Of a stretch of 64,000 nucleotides of DNA, positions 27,263 to 39,200 are shown piece after piece. The stretch is from Tridacna crocea (Eukaryota; Mollusca; Bivalvia; Cardiida; Cardiidae). Made by a program: the position numbers and the translations under genes. A model generated the notes under the pieces. That model saw nothing but the letters and a program-made list of their open reading frames with translations. It was not told the origin of the DNA and did no database searches. The stretch covers positions 26,571,462-26,635,461 of the forward strand of contig OX031062.1 of assembly GCA_943736015.1 (NCBI GenBank), in the 5' to 3' direction. Numbering within the stretch: position 1 is the stretch's first letter; each line of letters starts with the position of its first letter.

Positions 27263-30200
27263 CCAATCAATCACTTTTTTTCAGGACTTGCGTTAACTCT
27301 ACATGGGTATCAACACCAACAGAAAGCTGTCCAGGTGAGGAGTGGATTACACTTTTTAACTGAGTCATTTTAATAGAAAATATCTCATGAACTGTGTCTG
27401 CATTGTCATAGAGCAAAAGCTTTGATATTTCATTACATCTTTGTTATTAATGAAGATGGTTGCTTTAAAGTCAGACTAAGTGCTAACTATCCAAAGGGGA
27501 ACCCATACAACAACAGTAGGTAACAGTTAAAGTACTGTTGACCCAGTTTTTGCACCTTATTCGATGGCACCTGCAGCTGACCATAGGCACATTCTGGCAT
27601 GGGGTGTTCATATTTTTAAATATCCTTTGACATGTATTATACATGTACAATTATGTATGATATCAATGTATCATATTTTTAACTTTACCAGGCAACAACT
27701 TCTAAACATGTCTAGAGTAAAAGCATTTTCATTTGACAAATTTTAATGTTACTCAGAACAGAGTATGCTGGTTACCAGCCTCTTTTTTTTCGACGTTGTT
27801 TTTACACTTTAGCAAATGACAAAATGTTAGCATTTTGAAAGACTGCAAGAACCTCAATGTGATTCAAATGGTGCAATCTTGCTTTGATAGAGTAACCAGC
27901 ATTTTCTCCTTTTCCCACAATATTTTATACCCTATCAAAGTCAGATATCATCATCTTAATAAGATTTAATATGGTGTCTGTAGATGCTTTGAACTTGGTC
28001 CATGTCAAAAATTTGTTGTTTGAAGTTAACTCTTTACCAAATGACAAAATTTTAGAATGGTCAAAATCGAAAGCGTTTGCAAACGACAAAATAAAAGTAA
28101 CTGAAAAACTAAGATTTGGTTTGTGAAAGGAAGAAAACATTGTGGGAAAAGGAGAAAATGTTGGTTACCAGCATTTTCTCCTTTTCCCACTATGTTTTCT
28201 AAAGGCTTCTTTCTTAGGGTCGTCAAAAGTAGGGATTGCGTGGTAATGGATTAAACCTGTTTTTCACAGAGCATGGCTCATATGGATTGCTTTCTTTTTA
28301 TACAGGTTACTGCACAGCCCATGGTCAATTTCACTACAGGTCTTTTGATGGCAAATTGTTCTCTTTTAATGGACCATGTGGCTATACAATGCTCGAAATT
28401 CCAGGCCAAATTGAGGTGACGGTTGAAAATATTCAGTGCAGGGAAGTAGGCATTGTGTGTGCCAAACAGATAAAGATAATGATTGGTGGTACAACAGCCA
28501 TAACTTTGACTCCTGAGGCAGACCTGATGATTGGTTCTTCCAAATATCCTGATTACACATACAGGTACAGGCTCGTTCTTGTTGAAGTAGTTACATGTAA
28601 CTCTATTCAATATGCCTAAATTTCGGACTTGTTTTTATCAAAAAAAAATCTTACAGATGAGTTAAGTTATGTTCATATGGTGGGAATTGTTTTTAAATGA
28701 GTTGAATACATAGTGGGAAAAGGGGAAAATCCTGGTTACCAGCACTTCTCTTTTTCCAATAATGTTTTCAAAAGCCGTCATTCTCAGGGTCAGTGAAGCT
28801 CATAAATGTATGATAAAGTCGTGCTCTGTGAAAAGTTGATTTAACCCTTTACCCCATGAGGCATTTATATGGTATCTCTAATCGACCCTAAATAACAGCA
28901 AGGGTGAAGCCATTTCTTATGTGACCGAGACCTTTTGAAAGTGTAGAAAACATTGAGGCAAAAGGTGAAATTGCTCGTGACGTGCAATTTCACCTTTTGC
29001 AACTGTGTTTTCCAAAGACTCCTACAAGCAATGCATAGAAATGAGTATCTATGGAATAGAGGGTTAATACACCTTCAAAAAATTCAACACAAGTCTAAGC
29101 TTGAGCAATCTTGGCAGCCTGACTTGGGTCAAAATTTTTTGTTTCTGGCACATTTTCTGCATTATACAGGAGTCTTCTACCTCAAGAGTTAGCTAGGCTT
29201 TTCCACAAAATGGAGTCATACTATGCTCTGAGTTCTTTTGTAAAGAGCATTACAAAGATGCACTGACTCATTATCAAACGACTAAATTTTAGGTTTGTCC
29301 AAATCGAAAGCATTTGGATATAGACGACAAAATAAAAGTGACTGGAAATTTGATATTTGTTTTGTGAAGAGTAGATAACATTGTGGGAAAAGGAGAAAAT
29401 GCTGGTTACCAGCATTTTCTCCTTTTCCCACAATGTTTTCTAAAGGCTTTGTTCTCAGGGTCGTCAAGAGTAGGGATTGTGTGGTAATAGGTTAAACTTC
29501 TTTTTCCAAGAGTGCAGCTTGGTTTTATTTGCTATATTGGTTAGAGCTACTAGATTTCAAATAAGTCACTTGAACTTGGAGTCAGCCCGCAAATGACCTG
29601 AGTTAATTCAAGCTTTTGTTTAAATATTTACGAAAAATTAAAGTTTGTATGCAGGTAAATGAGAAGTGGTTATTTTTTCTTCAAAGTACTTCTGAAGGGA
29701 AAATATCTCCTTATTAGACTGTGTGGACCTATGATCAGACTGCATGTTCTATGCATTTTGATCTTGATCTATGATGTTTTCAAAAGCTTAGTGAGTTGCA
29801 CTCAGCAGCCCAAGGGTAAAAGCACACATTAGCCACACAGGAGCACATTGTGCTCAAAGGTTATCATTCTAATTGATTTTTTTTTAATATGTTCAATTAA
29901 CCCTTTTGCATCTAATAGAACAGACTTATAAAACCTTTTAACTCTTTACCAAATGAGAAAATTTTGGGCTAGTCCAACTGAAAGCATTAGCAGACAACAA
30001 AAAAAAATGTGAGTCAAAAATTGACATATTATTTGGAAAGGGTAGAAAACATTGTGGGAAAAGGAGAAAATGCTGGTTACCAGCATTTTCTCCTGTTCCC
30101 ATAATGTTTTCAAAGGCTTTCTTTTTCAGGGACGTTAAAAGTCGGGATTGTGTGGTAAAGAATTAAATACTGTTTGAAATGCAGAAAATACTAGTTTTCC

Positions 30201-33200
30201 TTTTCCTTCAATGTTTTCTCCACTTTCACAGACATATCCTATCAGTTGATCCATACTAGCTATGTCTCCTATGGAAAATTTTGTGTTACACAAGTCTTAT
30301 ATTTTGCTGTTTGATAAAGAGTTAAAAGCTAGAGTTTTAACTTTTTACCAAACATTCCCGACTTTAAACGACCCCTGAGTAAGACAGCTTTGAAAATATT
30401 GTGGGAAAAGGAGAAAATGCCAGTAATCAGCATTTTCTCCTTTTCCCAAATTGTTTTCTATGATACTAAAACTTTTCTATACCACTAAAACCAAATTTCA
30501 ATTTTTGAGTGCAATTTATTTTGTTGTCTGCAAATGCTTTGAGTTTGGACAAGTCTAAAATTTTGTCATTTGGTAATGAGTTAAGCCATAAACAATAAAA
30601 TTTTGTCAATAAATTTATCTTGATATTTACCTTTGGCAAGTTATCTCTCCAAAAGGCAGAGGGATATTGTTTTGGCATGGTCTGTCCTGCTATTCATTTA
30701 TCTTTCAGTCTTTCAGAACATCCATCTTTCATGTTGTACTTACCTCTAATATACAAACATGATGACATGTTTTTGTCTTTCATCACAGCAACAAATATGG
30801 ATCAATAGTTGTATCCAAAGCAGGGGAGTTTGTGTTTGTGGAAGCCAAGCAATATGACTTCACTTTAAAGACAGATTTAGGTAAGAATATTTGTACTAAT
30901 TGTAAAATTCTATTTTCCGTTTTCAATCTTTTATCAAAAAATCCTGTTGTTTCTGCCTCTTAGGAGAGATAAGTTTTGTGAATCATTATTGGGAAAGAAA
31001 AAAGTGTTTCCTTTCCTCAAAATATTTCTATCCTGTCAGGACCAGACCAAATTTAAAACCTTTGCAGATGCCATATCAAATGTTTCTCGAATAATAGCTT
31101 CAGTCTTTGAAATGGTACAAGACATTGGGAAAAGGGAATTAGACTGGTTATGATTTTTTCTCATACCATACAGATGCATCACACATATTTTCAGTCAGTG
31201 AAAGATAGATGGCAATTTCAGGGCTGTTTAACCCTTTCCCAAACAATCCCTGGTTTTTACGGGTCAGGAATAGAAGCCTTTTGAAAACATAGTGGGAAAA
31301 GGAGAAAATGCTGGTAACCAGCATTTTCTCCTTTTCCCACAATGTTTTCTACCCTATCATATAGAAAAATCATCTTTTCAGCAATTGTTAATTTGTCATC
31401 TGCAAAATGCTTTCAATTTGATCTGGTCCAAAATCTGCCGTTTGGGAAAGGGTTAAGCTAAACTGCCCCACAAAATATTTTGCAGTGTAGATGAAAAACA
31501 AAAATGTGTAGAGCTCATAGAGCCCACAAAAGGAACATCATTTATACAGGAAATAGGACTTTTAATTAAGATGAAGCCAAATTGAAAGCATTTGCATACA
31601 ACAAAATTAATGTGACTCAAAAATTGAAATTCATTAAGGGAAAGTGGAAAAAATTGAGGGAAAAGAGGCAATCCTGATCACCAGCATTTCTCCTTTCCTT
31701 ACATTTTTTCAAAAGCTTGTTTCATACATGTAGCATTGTCATAAATAGGCTTGTGTGGTAATGGGTAAGCACAGGGTCCATATTCACCAACCATTTTCTT
31801 AAGAACATTCTTCATCTAATTCTTTAAGAAATTGGCTAATGTGAAAGTAACAGAACATCTGACTGACTAAACCAAATGGTTTGGGCAGTCAGAAGTTCTG
31901 TTACCTTCACAGTCAGAAAATCTTGAAGAATAAGACAAAGAATATTCTTATGAAGTGTTGGTGAATACAGACCCTGGGATTTCTATTTTCATTTTGAGAT
32001 ATTCTAAGCCTTTCATGAACAATTATAAAACTACAGGTACACTGATTGTTATATCTCTTGGAGAACAATACAAGGCGCAGACGAAAGGTCTTTGTGGCAA
32101 CTTTAACAATCTTGAAGGCGATGATTTCCAAACACAAGATGGTGGAGTAACACAAAATTCAGCAGGTTTGTGATATATTTTGTGAATTTGATTTACTCTT
32201 ATATGAAATATGTTTTAGGGGTCTAAAACTTATCAGTAAAGTGATTTGGAATCCATAGCTCCTTTCAAGACATCAAAGATTTAGATCAATTTCCAAAATA
32301 AAAGAATTTGCGGAAGAAAATTTAAATTTGGTGTAATGCAGAGAAATGACCCTCTTCTACAAAATGACCCTGGTCATTATTCTACAAAGAGAAATGACCC
32401 CAGAAGTCACATTAAATTTGTTGTCTGCAAATGCTTAGAGTTTGGACCAGTCTAAAATTTTGTCATTTGATAAAGAGTTAACCACAATGATTTCAATAGC
32501 TTTCTCACAGAAGGTGGTCAAAACATGGGATTGTTTTGGAAGGGTAAAGGCATTTTCTCTTTTGTATATAATGTTTTCTAAAACTGCCTTTCTCAGTACA
32601 TATTTGATCATGCAGTACAGGGTTTATGCATCATGTCTGTTTTCATCAAACCATGTGACAGGATTGGGTAACTCTTGAAATGGTTGAGCAAAAATAGTTT
32701 TTATTACTTTTTTTTCAGAATTTGCAAATTCTTGGAAATCAAGGACAACATGTGGAGATGCATCAGATGAAAAATCATTGACCTGCCCTGTAAGTTAAAG
32801 TCAGAAGTATTTGATATTTTATCTCCATTAACCCTTTACCCCATAAGACATTTATATGGCATCTCTAATTGACCCTAAATGACAGCAAGGATGAAGCCGT
32901 TTCTTATGTGTAAATGACACCTTTTTGATAGCATAGAAAACATTGTGACAAAAGGTGAAATTGCTCGTCACGAGCAATTTCACCTTTTGCCACAATGTTT
33001 TCCTAAGGCTCCTACAAGCAATGTGTAGAAATGAGTATCTATGGAGTAAAGGATTAACAAAGTAAAGAGCTGCATACTGGAGTCACAGTATCTGCCTTTC
33101 CACCCATTCATCTGTATCTGATCATTTGTCTGTAGATTTTGTGCCCTATTTCCCTATTTCAATTACCAAGCAACTAGGCTGAAATTGTTTCCCCTGATCC

Positions 33201-36200
33201 AGTGTGACCAGGGAACAGATGGATTGTATTTGTGTAGCTGCCACAGTTCCAGCTGTTGAATGCTACTTTATGGATTACAGCAGACTTTCATTGATTTATT
33301 ATCTGATAATTTCAAATTCTGTCCAGTTTGTTCTTGAAATTATTTTTTCATTGATAGAAAAAACAAAAGGCTAATTGCTGGACACCTATTCTTCAGTTTG
33401 AGAGCATTTTGAGATGACAAATTCAGTGTGGCTTGAATGATGAAGACAGTGTTTTTTTAAAAAAAAAAAAAAAGATAAGAATTTTGTACCATTGAGAGAA
33501 AATAGAGTTCTAGATATTTTCTAACTTATTTGAAAGCTCTCTTCCATATGGTCATAAGGAATGGAAATATCATGTAATAATTCAAGATACTTGTATTATG
33601 AAGGAACAATTTTTAGCATAGTCAAATATGGAATAAAAGATAGCTAAGAAAAAAAAAGAAGAAGAAGTGGATTGATTTATCTGCTACCTCAGATTATAGA
33701 AAATAGGCAGTTTGATATTTAATTGATACTGTCTACTATACTAAAATACTTTAGACAAAATCAGCCATCAAACTGCAGTAACTTGGGTGTTATTTCTAGT
33801 CCAAAAATGTCCATTTGGCTTATCAGTGCTGTTTGTACAAGGCCATCGGAAGCGGTCCGACCAAATTTTCGGCTGAAAATGAAAAATGGCCAGACCAATT
33901 TTCAAAAAAAAAAAATGTGTAATATAAACCTAAAAAAATGCGCCAGAATACACCAGAGAGCATCTTATTTTCAAAATTTTTCTGGGGGAGCATGCCCCCA
34001 GACCCCCCCAGCATGGCTTCGCGACTTAGTTGCTCGCCATACTGGCCTGACTAAATGAAATTTCCTTCCGACGGGCCTGTTGTATGACTTATTGTTATTA
34101 GTTTTTATCTATTTTGACTGTGTTTCATGAGGGATATGTGCAGAAAATTCCATTTTCAAATTTCAGACAAATAGGGAGACATGGGCTAACTATGTCTGTC
34201 AACAAATTAGTAGTGCAGATGGTGCATTTGCCAAATGTAATGAGTTTATGGACTCAGAAAAGAGGAACTCATTTGCACTACAGTGTGAAAAGAGTGCTTG
34301 CATGTAAGTATTTCTTTTTTTCTTAAACTTATGCGCCTGGTTAATTGGTATATTAGGGTATTTGCCATCCCTCGTTAAACCTTCAACTTTACCGAATACA
34401 TGAATGTACAAACACACATAAAGACATCATAAATAAACAACTACATGTTGCAAGACGGCTATTTTCACAAAGGGAAAAAAGGCATAGAAAAAAGCAAAAA
34501 GTAGAAATGAAGACAGACAAGAGAAAATGTTTTTTAAATATAGACCCAAAGTTTTTGGCCCATGGGGGTGGGGGGGGGGGCGGTTGTAAAGTGAATGTTC
34601 TACAATTTCTGCTGATTTTGATTAAAATGCAGTGGTGTGTCATTTAAAGAGTGGAAAGAGTAACACCAACTTCATTATTGACAGACAATGTGATATTTTT
34701 TTACTCACATCAACCTGAGAAGATTGAAATATGAAATGATTATTTCAATATTGATATGAGATGCAAATAAGAATCATGTAGTAAGGTAATTGTAACATAA
34801 ATACCTCGAAAGCAAAACTTATTTATCCATGCCCAAACTCAGATCTACATAAAGCATTGTCGGTAGATTTAACCATGCATAAAAACAAAATAATCATTGC
34901 TAGCAGCAAATTTTTTTTCCACAATATATTTTCGTTTCAAATGCTGTGACAGAACAATGGAATTAAAAACATGTTCTTGTGATTCTCTTTTTTTCATAAA
35001 TTTAGAACTAGTTTTAGAATTTTTCTTTGTTACTTTGCCAATTTAGTTTGAATTGATAAGAATTTTGTTCAAAATTAGAAAAAGCAAGTTAGTATCTCAG
35101 ATGTTCTAACTTTATACTAAGCAGAAAAATGCTGCCTTGCCCAAATCAAAAGCATCAAATTCTGCAGACAACAGTTTGAATGTGGCTCAAACTTTGTTAC
35201 TTGTCTTTGGTAGTGTCAAAAACATTGTGAAAAAATGAGAAAATGCAGGTTACCAGTATTTTCTCCTTTTTTCCGCAATGTTTTTAAAAGAAATTTTTCT
35301 GAACATCTTTAAAACTCGGGGTTTGTTTGGTAAAAGGTTAATAGTTTCTGATCATTAACAATAAAAAATGTTGCACTTGTAATTCTTAAGACCAGGTCAT
35401 CTGATTGGCTGTCTAGTATTGGAATTTAGTTAAGAATGAATTTTTGGAAATGATTGGTGATTATGGCACTAAATGATGTAAAAAAGGAGAGAACTCAGAA
35501 TATGGTTTATACTATAGGGTCAATCCGGGTAAATACGGACGATTTTTACACAGCTCACTTCGCCAGTCAACTACTTTTACTATATGAAAGCCATGACCCC
35601 TATAACCTATGAGTTAACATTTCAAACTTTCCCCTTTGATATTTTCGCTATATTGTATAGTTTACTCCGCCCGAGATATTGCGAAAATGCAGTTAAAGTT
35701 ACATAGTCGAATCCGGGTAAATACGGACATGAGGGGTGAAGTACGGACACAGACTTCAAAATTATGGACACCTCACTTTAAATGGGTTAATTGCGGTATT
35801 GCTTGGCACAAGATATTTTTTCTTTCCCTATTGTGTTTTCAAAAGAACAATACTGCCACAACCTCATAAAACAATGGATTATTTGTGGCCTAAACGAACA
35901 ATAATAGCAATAGATCTAGCACAACCTGTACACTAGGCAGGACAACAGTTACAAAATGCAGTGAAATGAAAAATCATTCCGGTAGCCCGTACATCTGTGG
36001 CTTAATTTTATTTAATGCGTCTAATTTCTGAAAAGTATTGGATTCTACTGGTGCGGCTCGAGCTATAGATTAACTTCTAGACATCGTCTTTTTCAAATAT
36101 TTGATAAACGTGAATTTTGTAGATATTTTGTGTAAGTGTCCGTAATTTTACAGTGTGTTCAAACGACTGGTTTAATACGGACAGTTGTCTTTTTCTTCTT

Positions 36201-39200
36201 TATTTCTGCTAATGTGTATTTTGCCATTATTTTGATGATTTATTACTTTTCTTCAATCATTTGTCATAGTTCTTAACACCATCACAGCTTAGTGAAAAAA
36301 GTCTTTAACTTAAGAAAGCGTTCAAGTACCTGTCAGAGTTGTAGCACAAATCTTTAAATTCAAGCATAGTTGAGAAAGGGCGAATCAAGTTTGACACTAA
36401 ATGTGCTTGTATTATCACATAAACTTAATCGTCATCAAAAATAGCGCACTGACACAGAAATAAGATTGGAGTGCTATATATAGATTGTGGCATGGATATT
36501 GGGAGTTGAAATACACTCTGGTATTTTCCAAAAATATGGTGCATGTCCGTATTTATACCTCTGTCCGTATTTACCCGGATTGACCCTATATGAATATTAT
36601 TAATTTTTGTTCTATTGATTGTGTGAATATGGCACTAGCATGCAAAAATTTAAAATTGATGGACCATTTGCAACTGTAACATGAACATAGTAAGAAGTCA
36701 GTTGACCTGTTGCCGCACATTGACAATGTTCATGGCATGCATTCTCAGCATTAATGATGTGTTCTTATATCTGAAAGGTGTGAAAGTGGTGGAGATTGTG
36801 ACTGTTTGTGCACTGCAATGCAAGCGTATGCTGAAGAATGTGCAAAGATTGGTCATGCAGTTGCCTGGCGATCAAATGATCTTTGTCGTAAGTTGAATAT
36901 CTTTTGAAATTGAAATTAGAGCAGATCCTTTTTTTACTCCTCTAAGTATTAGAAGATATTCTAGTGAATACCTTCATTCTCATGTTCATTCACCCATATA
37001 TATTGATTTAGAAATTTACAATCTGACAATAGGATTATAGCTACCTATCTGCCAATCAAATAACTCCCTTTTAGGGGACTTTAGATCAGGTTTTTGTTTA
37101 AGTTTAATAAAACAATTTGATTATTTTTTGCATGGTTCTTTAAATCAAGGTATTGTCTGGTAAATGGTTAAGTGCAGCAATAATGACTTCTGGTTTGTTT
37201 CACTCTTGGTTTTGATGAATAAGTTCCTAAGTAATTTCTAATCCCAAATTTAAATGATGTTTGGGAAGATTAGACTTTTTACAACATTGTGGCCGAAGGA
37301 AAAAGTGCAGCATTTTGTCCTTTTCTTCTTTTTCCCATAACCTTTAGAAAAAAATCCAATTATTTGAGGCACATGTAATTTGTCATCTGCACATTCTGTC
37401 TGTTTGGATAAGTTTATATAGTGTGATATACAGTAATGATGATTGTTACAAGTAACTGTTACTCATTCTAGAATTTTTCCTTATCAATGAAAATTCAAGC
37501 TTGATCAACTGTACTTTAGCAAAACAATAACAAGATTATCTTTTCTGTATTATGAGACAAATTTGAAAATACATTTTATCACATAAAACCTCCTCTGGCA
37601 ATGTATTAAACCCATGACTTATTTTCTATAATACTCTAGTGTATTATCCTTTTTTTGGGTCCCGGTTCTGATCAGTTTTCAGTCACGAGCCCATGAAGCG
37701 AGAGAAACTAGCCATAGTTTGTGGGGGAATTTGTGCTGTTCTGCCGTTTTTTGGGAAAAATGACATCACTGTTGCTAAGACTTATACATGTGAAAAGTTT
37801 TTGATTTTCACGGTTAATAAAAACCAAGAAATGCAGCAAAAGTCACTTAAAATCAATATTGCAGATATAGGTGTAACCCCTGTATAAACTGTTTCACTCT
37901 TCTTTTGATGTAAATGTAACGGAACTTTCTAGTAGTGTATGTACACATTTGAAATCAAACTACAACGTAAACATGGACCAGTGAATGGTATAGAGGCTGA
38001 AGGTGAAGATTTGCGATATTTTTCTGTCTGTGATTTGTTTTATGTGATAAATAGAACATCACATCCATGAGTATATATCATTATTTTGATCAAACTCGTT
38101 GAATAAAATGTATTTGACACTTGCCAAGGCTTCTGTCATACAATTTTAATCAACTCAGTTGAAAAAAAAAAATACATAAACACTCATGTAAGATCCTCCA
38201 TGTTTTTTATTTAATCAGCTTAGGATAGCATTTTAACTAAAATTAATGAAAAATGGAGATTTACTTAATAAGTGTATGTATTTTCATTCAGCCATTCAAT
38301 GCAGTGGTGGACAGGTATATACTGAATGTGGATCTCGATGCCCTTCCTCCTGCAAGGATGGCAATACTGATTCGTTCTGTAGCAAGGAGTGTGTTGAAGG
38401 TTGCTTCTGTCCAGAGGGATATGCAATGAATGGTGAGAGACATGCTTAATTTTCTTCCACTGTTATGAAACAATTTAGATAGAACAATCCTCAGGATGAA
38501 TCTTTTGAAACCATAGTGGGGAAAAAAAGAGAAAAGTAATGTTAGTAGCTAGCTAGCATTTCCTCCATTTTATGCCCCATTCATGAAATGGGGTTGAATA
38601 TAACGTGTAGGTATGTACATGTATGTGTGTCCAGAAAATAGTAATGTTTGTGTCAGGTCCATAACTTTCAATTGAAAGGTTTGATTTACAGATAATTTGG
38701 CACAAATGGTCCCAATGTAAAGATAATGTGTCATGTGTAGCAAACATGTTGCTAATCCAAAGGTCAAGGTCAGAGTGCTTGGTTGAACTTTGTCAATGTT
38801 TGCTACCGTTATAGTGATGACTGATATTTTGTCCGGCCAATAATATCCAGGTGGATAGTCTAATTTCCAAATAATATGGTGTAATTGATCGCTATGGATA
38901 GACATGTCATGTGCAGAACTGTGTCACTGACTCAAAGGTCAAGGTCGCAGTGCTTCATTTAACTTTGTCAATATATGCTACAGTGATAAAGTTGACTGAT
39001 ATTTGTGTCGAGCCAATACCTGTCATGATTAATTGATTGTATGGTGTGTAATGCCATTTTGAGCATGATTACAGTTATGTTGTGGCAGCCAGTGCACCTA
39101 TCCACGCTTTCTTGGAGTCTTTTGTAACAGTGCTTCACACAATTACCTTTCCAAGCTACTGGCTGCTGGCCCACACATTCATTATCAAGATAATTGTAAG

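Noticed and set aside
28278..28610. 110-codon frame on the minus strand
   Set aside because: Exact shadow of exon 14, which carries a clear VWD domain on the plus strand.
37693..37887. 64-codon frame with GC-richer start
   Set aside because: No splice borders that fit the gene's phase and no domain. Possibly part of an unrecognised repeat.
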